Origin: Ignavibacteriales bacterium
GTDB lineage: Bacteria > Bacteroidota > Ignavibacteria > Ignavibacteriales > Ignavibacteriaceae
Length of the DNA: 6,250 nt
Direction of reading: 5' to 3'
Assembly (NCBI GenBank): GCA_020061995.1
Contig: JAGUXE010000172.1
Coordinates: 1-6,250 of the forward strand
Shown here: in pieces, positions 5,827 to 6,250 of the stretch
Layout: every line of letters begins with the position of its first letter
Position numbering within the stretch: position 1 is the stretch's first letter
Program-made: the position numbers and the translations under genes
Notes under the pieces: model-generated
Databases searched by the model: none
What the model was told of the DNA's origin: nothing
The model's input: the letters and a program-made list of their open reading frames with translations, nothing else

Positions 5827-6250
5827 ATGTTACAATTCGGTAAAAAAGCACCTTCATTTTCTTTAAAAGATCAAAATGGTGAAAAGAAATCCTTAAAAGA
5901 TTTTTTAGGAAAAAAGGTTATTCTGTATTTTTATCCAAAAGATAATACATCAGGTTGCACAAAAGAAGCTTGTAGTTTTAATGATAATCTTCCCACTTTT
6001 GAAAAAATTGATGCTGTTATAATTGGAATAAGTCCTGATTCAGTTCAATCGCATAAAAAATTTGTTGATAAATTTAACCTTAACTTTTTATTACTCGCAG
6101 ATGATGAGAAAAAAGTTGTTGAAGCATATGGTGTTTGGAAAGAAAAAAGTATGTACGGCAAAAAATATATGGGAGTTGAAAGAACAACTTTTATCGTTGA
6201 TGAAACAGGTAAAATATCACACATTTTTAATAAAGTGAAAGTTGATGGAC
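5827..6250 (+). CDS. bcp: PrxQ/Bcp peroxiredoxin, 3' end cut by the window
   Basis: The frame is open from ATG 5827 to the window edge, giving 141 residues. The family usually has about 150-160, so only a short C-terminal helix should be missing. The N-terminus G-K-K-A-P-S-F-S-L (5-13) and F-Y-P-K-D-N-T-S-G-C-T-K-E-A-C (35-49) are the PrxQ/Bcp signature. C44 is the peroxidatic cysteine and C49 the resolving one, forming an intramolecular disulfide normally reduced by thioredoxin. R119 (G-V-E-R-T-T-F-I-V) is the conserved arginine. The visible end, K-V-K-V-D-G, is also typical just before the last helix. It lies 61 bases after the rhodanese gene on the same strand with no terminator between. 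Only a weak AAAGA site precedes the start; the ATG at 5813 is in another frame. It is a second peroxiredoxin, different in type from the one at 4975. Confidence 0.93.
   Translation, partial: MLQFGKKAPSFSLKDQNGEKKSLKDFLGKKVILYFYPKDNTSGCTKEACSFNDNLPTFEKIDAVIIGISPDSVQSHKKFVDKFNLNFLLLADDEKKVVEAYGVWKEKSMYGKKYMGVERTTFIVDETGKISHIFNKVKVDG

Overview
The window is AT-rich bacterial chromosome, most likely from the Bacteroidota/Chlorobi (FCB) group. Ignavibacteria is my best guess. The reasons are two lipoproteins with short lipoboxes ending in I-G-C, fibronectin-III repeats carrying a W-x-D-N-S/N-x-x-E-x-G-F/Y motif that I associate with Bacteroidota and Ignavibacteria secreted proteins, and one promoter-like TTTG / TAnnTTTG pair. 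Clear Shine-Dalgarno sites (AGAGGTG, GAGGGGTG, AAAAGAGG, GGAGA) argue against a typical Bacteroidetes such as Bacteroides, where such sites are rare. The assignment is inference and not proven by the sequence.

Layout from left to right. (1) Bases 1-180 are the 3' end of an alpha/beta-hydrolase gene. (2) Bases 281-530 hold tRNA-Gly(GCC) and tRNA-Cys(GCA), each followed by its own hairpin plus T-run terminator. Neither tRNA has an encoded CCA. (3) Bases 789-1391 encode a 200-residue lipoprotein with a GTG start. (4) Convergent to it, on the minus strand at 1544-3607, lies a 687-residue lipoprotein: one bacterial Ig-like domain, three fibronectin-III-like domains and a C-terminal region that reads as a seven-bladed beta-propeller. 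An imperfect 17/18-base inverted repeat sits in the spacer between these two genes. (5) A 471-base gene-free AT-rich spacer separates that gene from a divergently transcribed aromatic amino acid hydroxylase (phenylalanine 4-monooxygenase type), whose start I place at 4079 on the strength of its ribosome binding site. (6) Bases 4975 to the end hold a same-strand thiol cluster: an AhpE-like peroxiredoxin, a single-domain rhodanese overlapping it by one base (TAATG), and a PrxQ/Bcp peroxiredoxin cut by the window edge.

How the genes relate. The peroxiredoxin-rhodanese-peroxiredoxin run is the only convincing functional unit. Two peroxide-reducing thiol enzymes flank a sulfurtransferase, which suggests peroxide and sulfane-sulfur handling in the cytoplasm. 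The two lipoproteins are cell-envelope proteins without assigned function. The hydroxylase would convert phenylalanine to tyrosine using a tetrahydropterin, but no pterin-recycling gene is visible beside it.

I found no mobile element, CRISPR array, phage gene or defence system. I do not see a wholly new system; the best candidates for follow-up are the thiol cluster, the propeller lipoprotein, the long inverted repeat, and the terminator that leaves the tRNA-Cys gene with almost no room for its own promoter.
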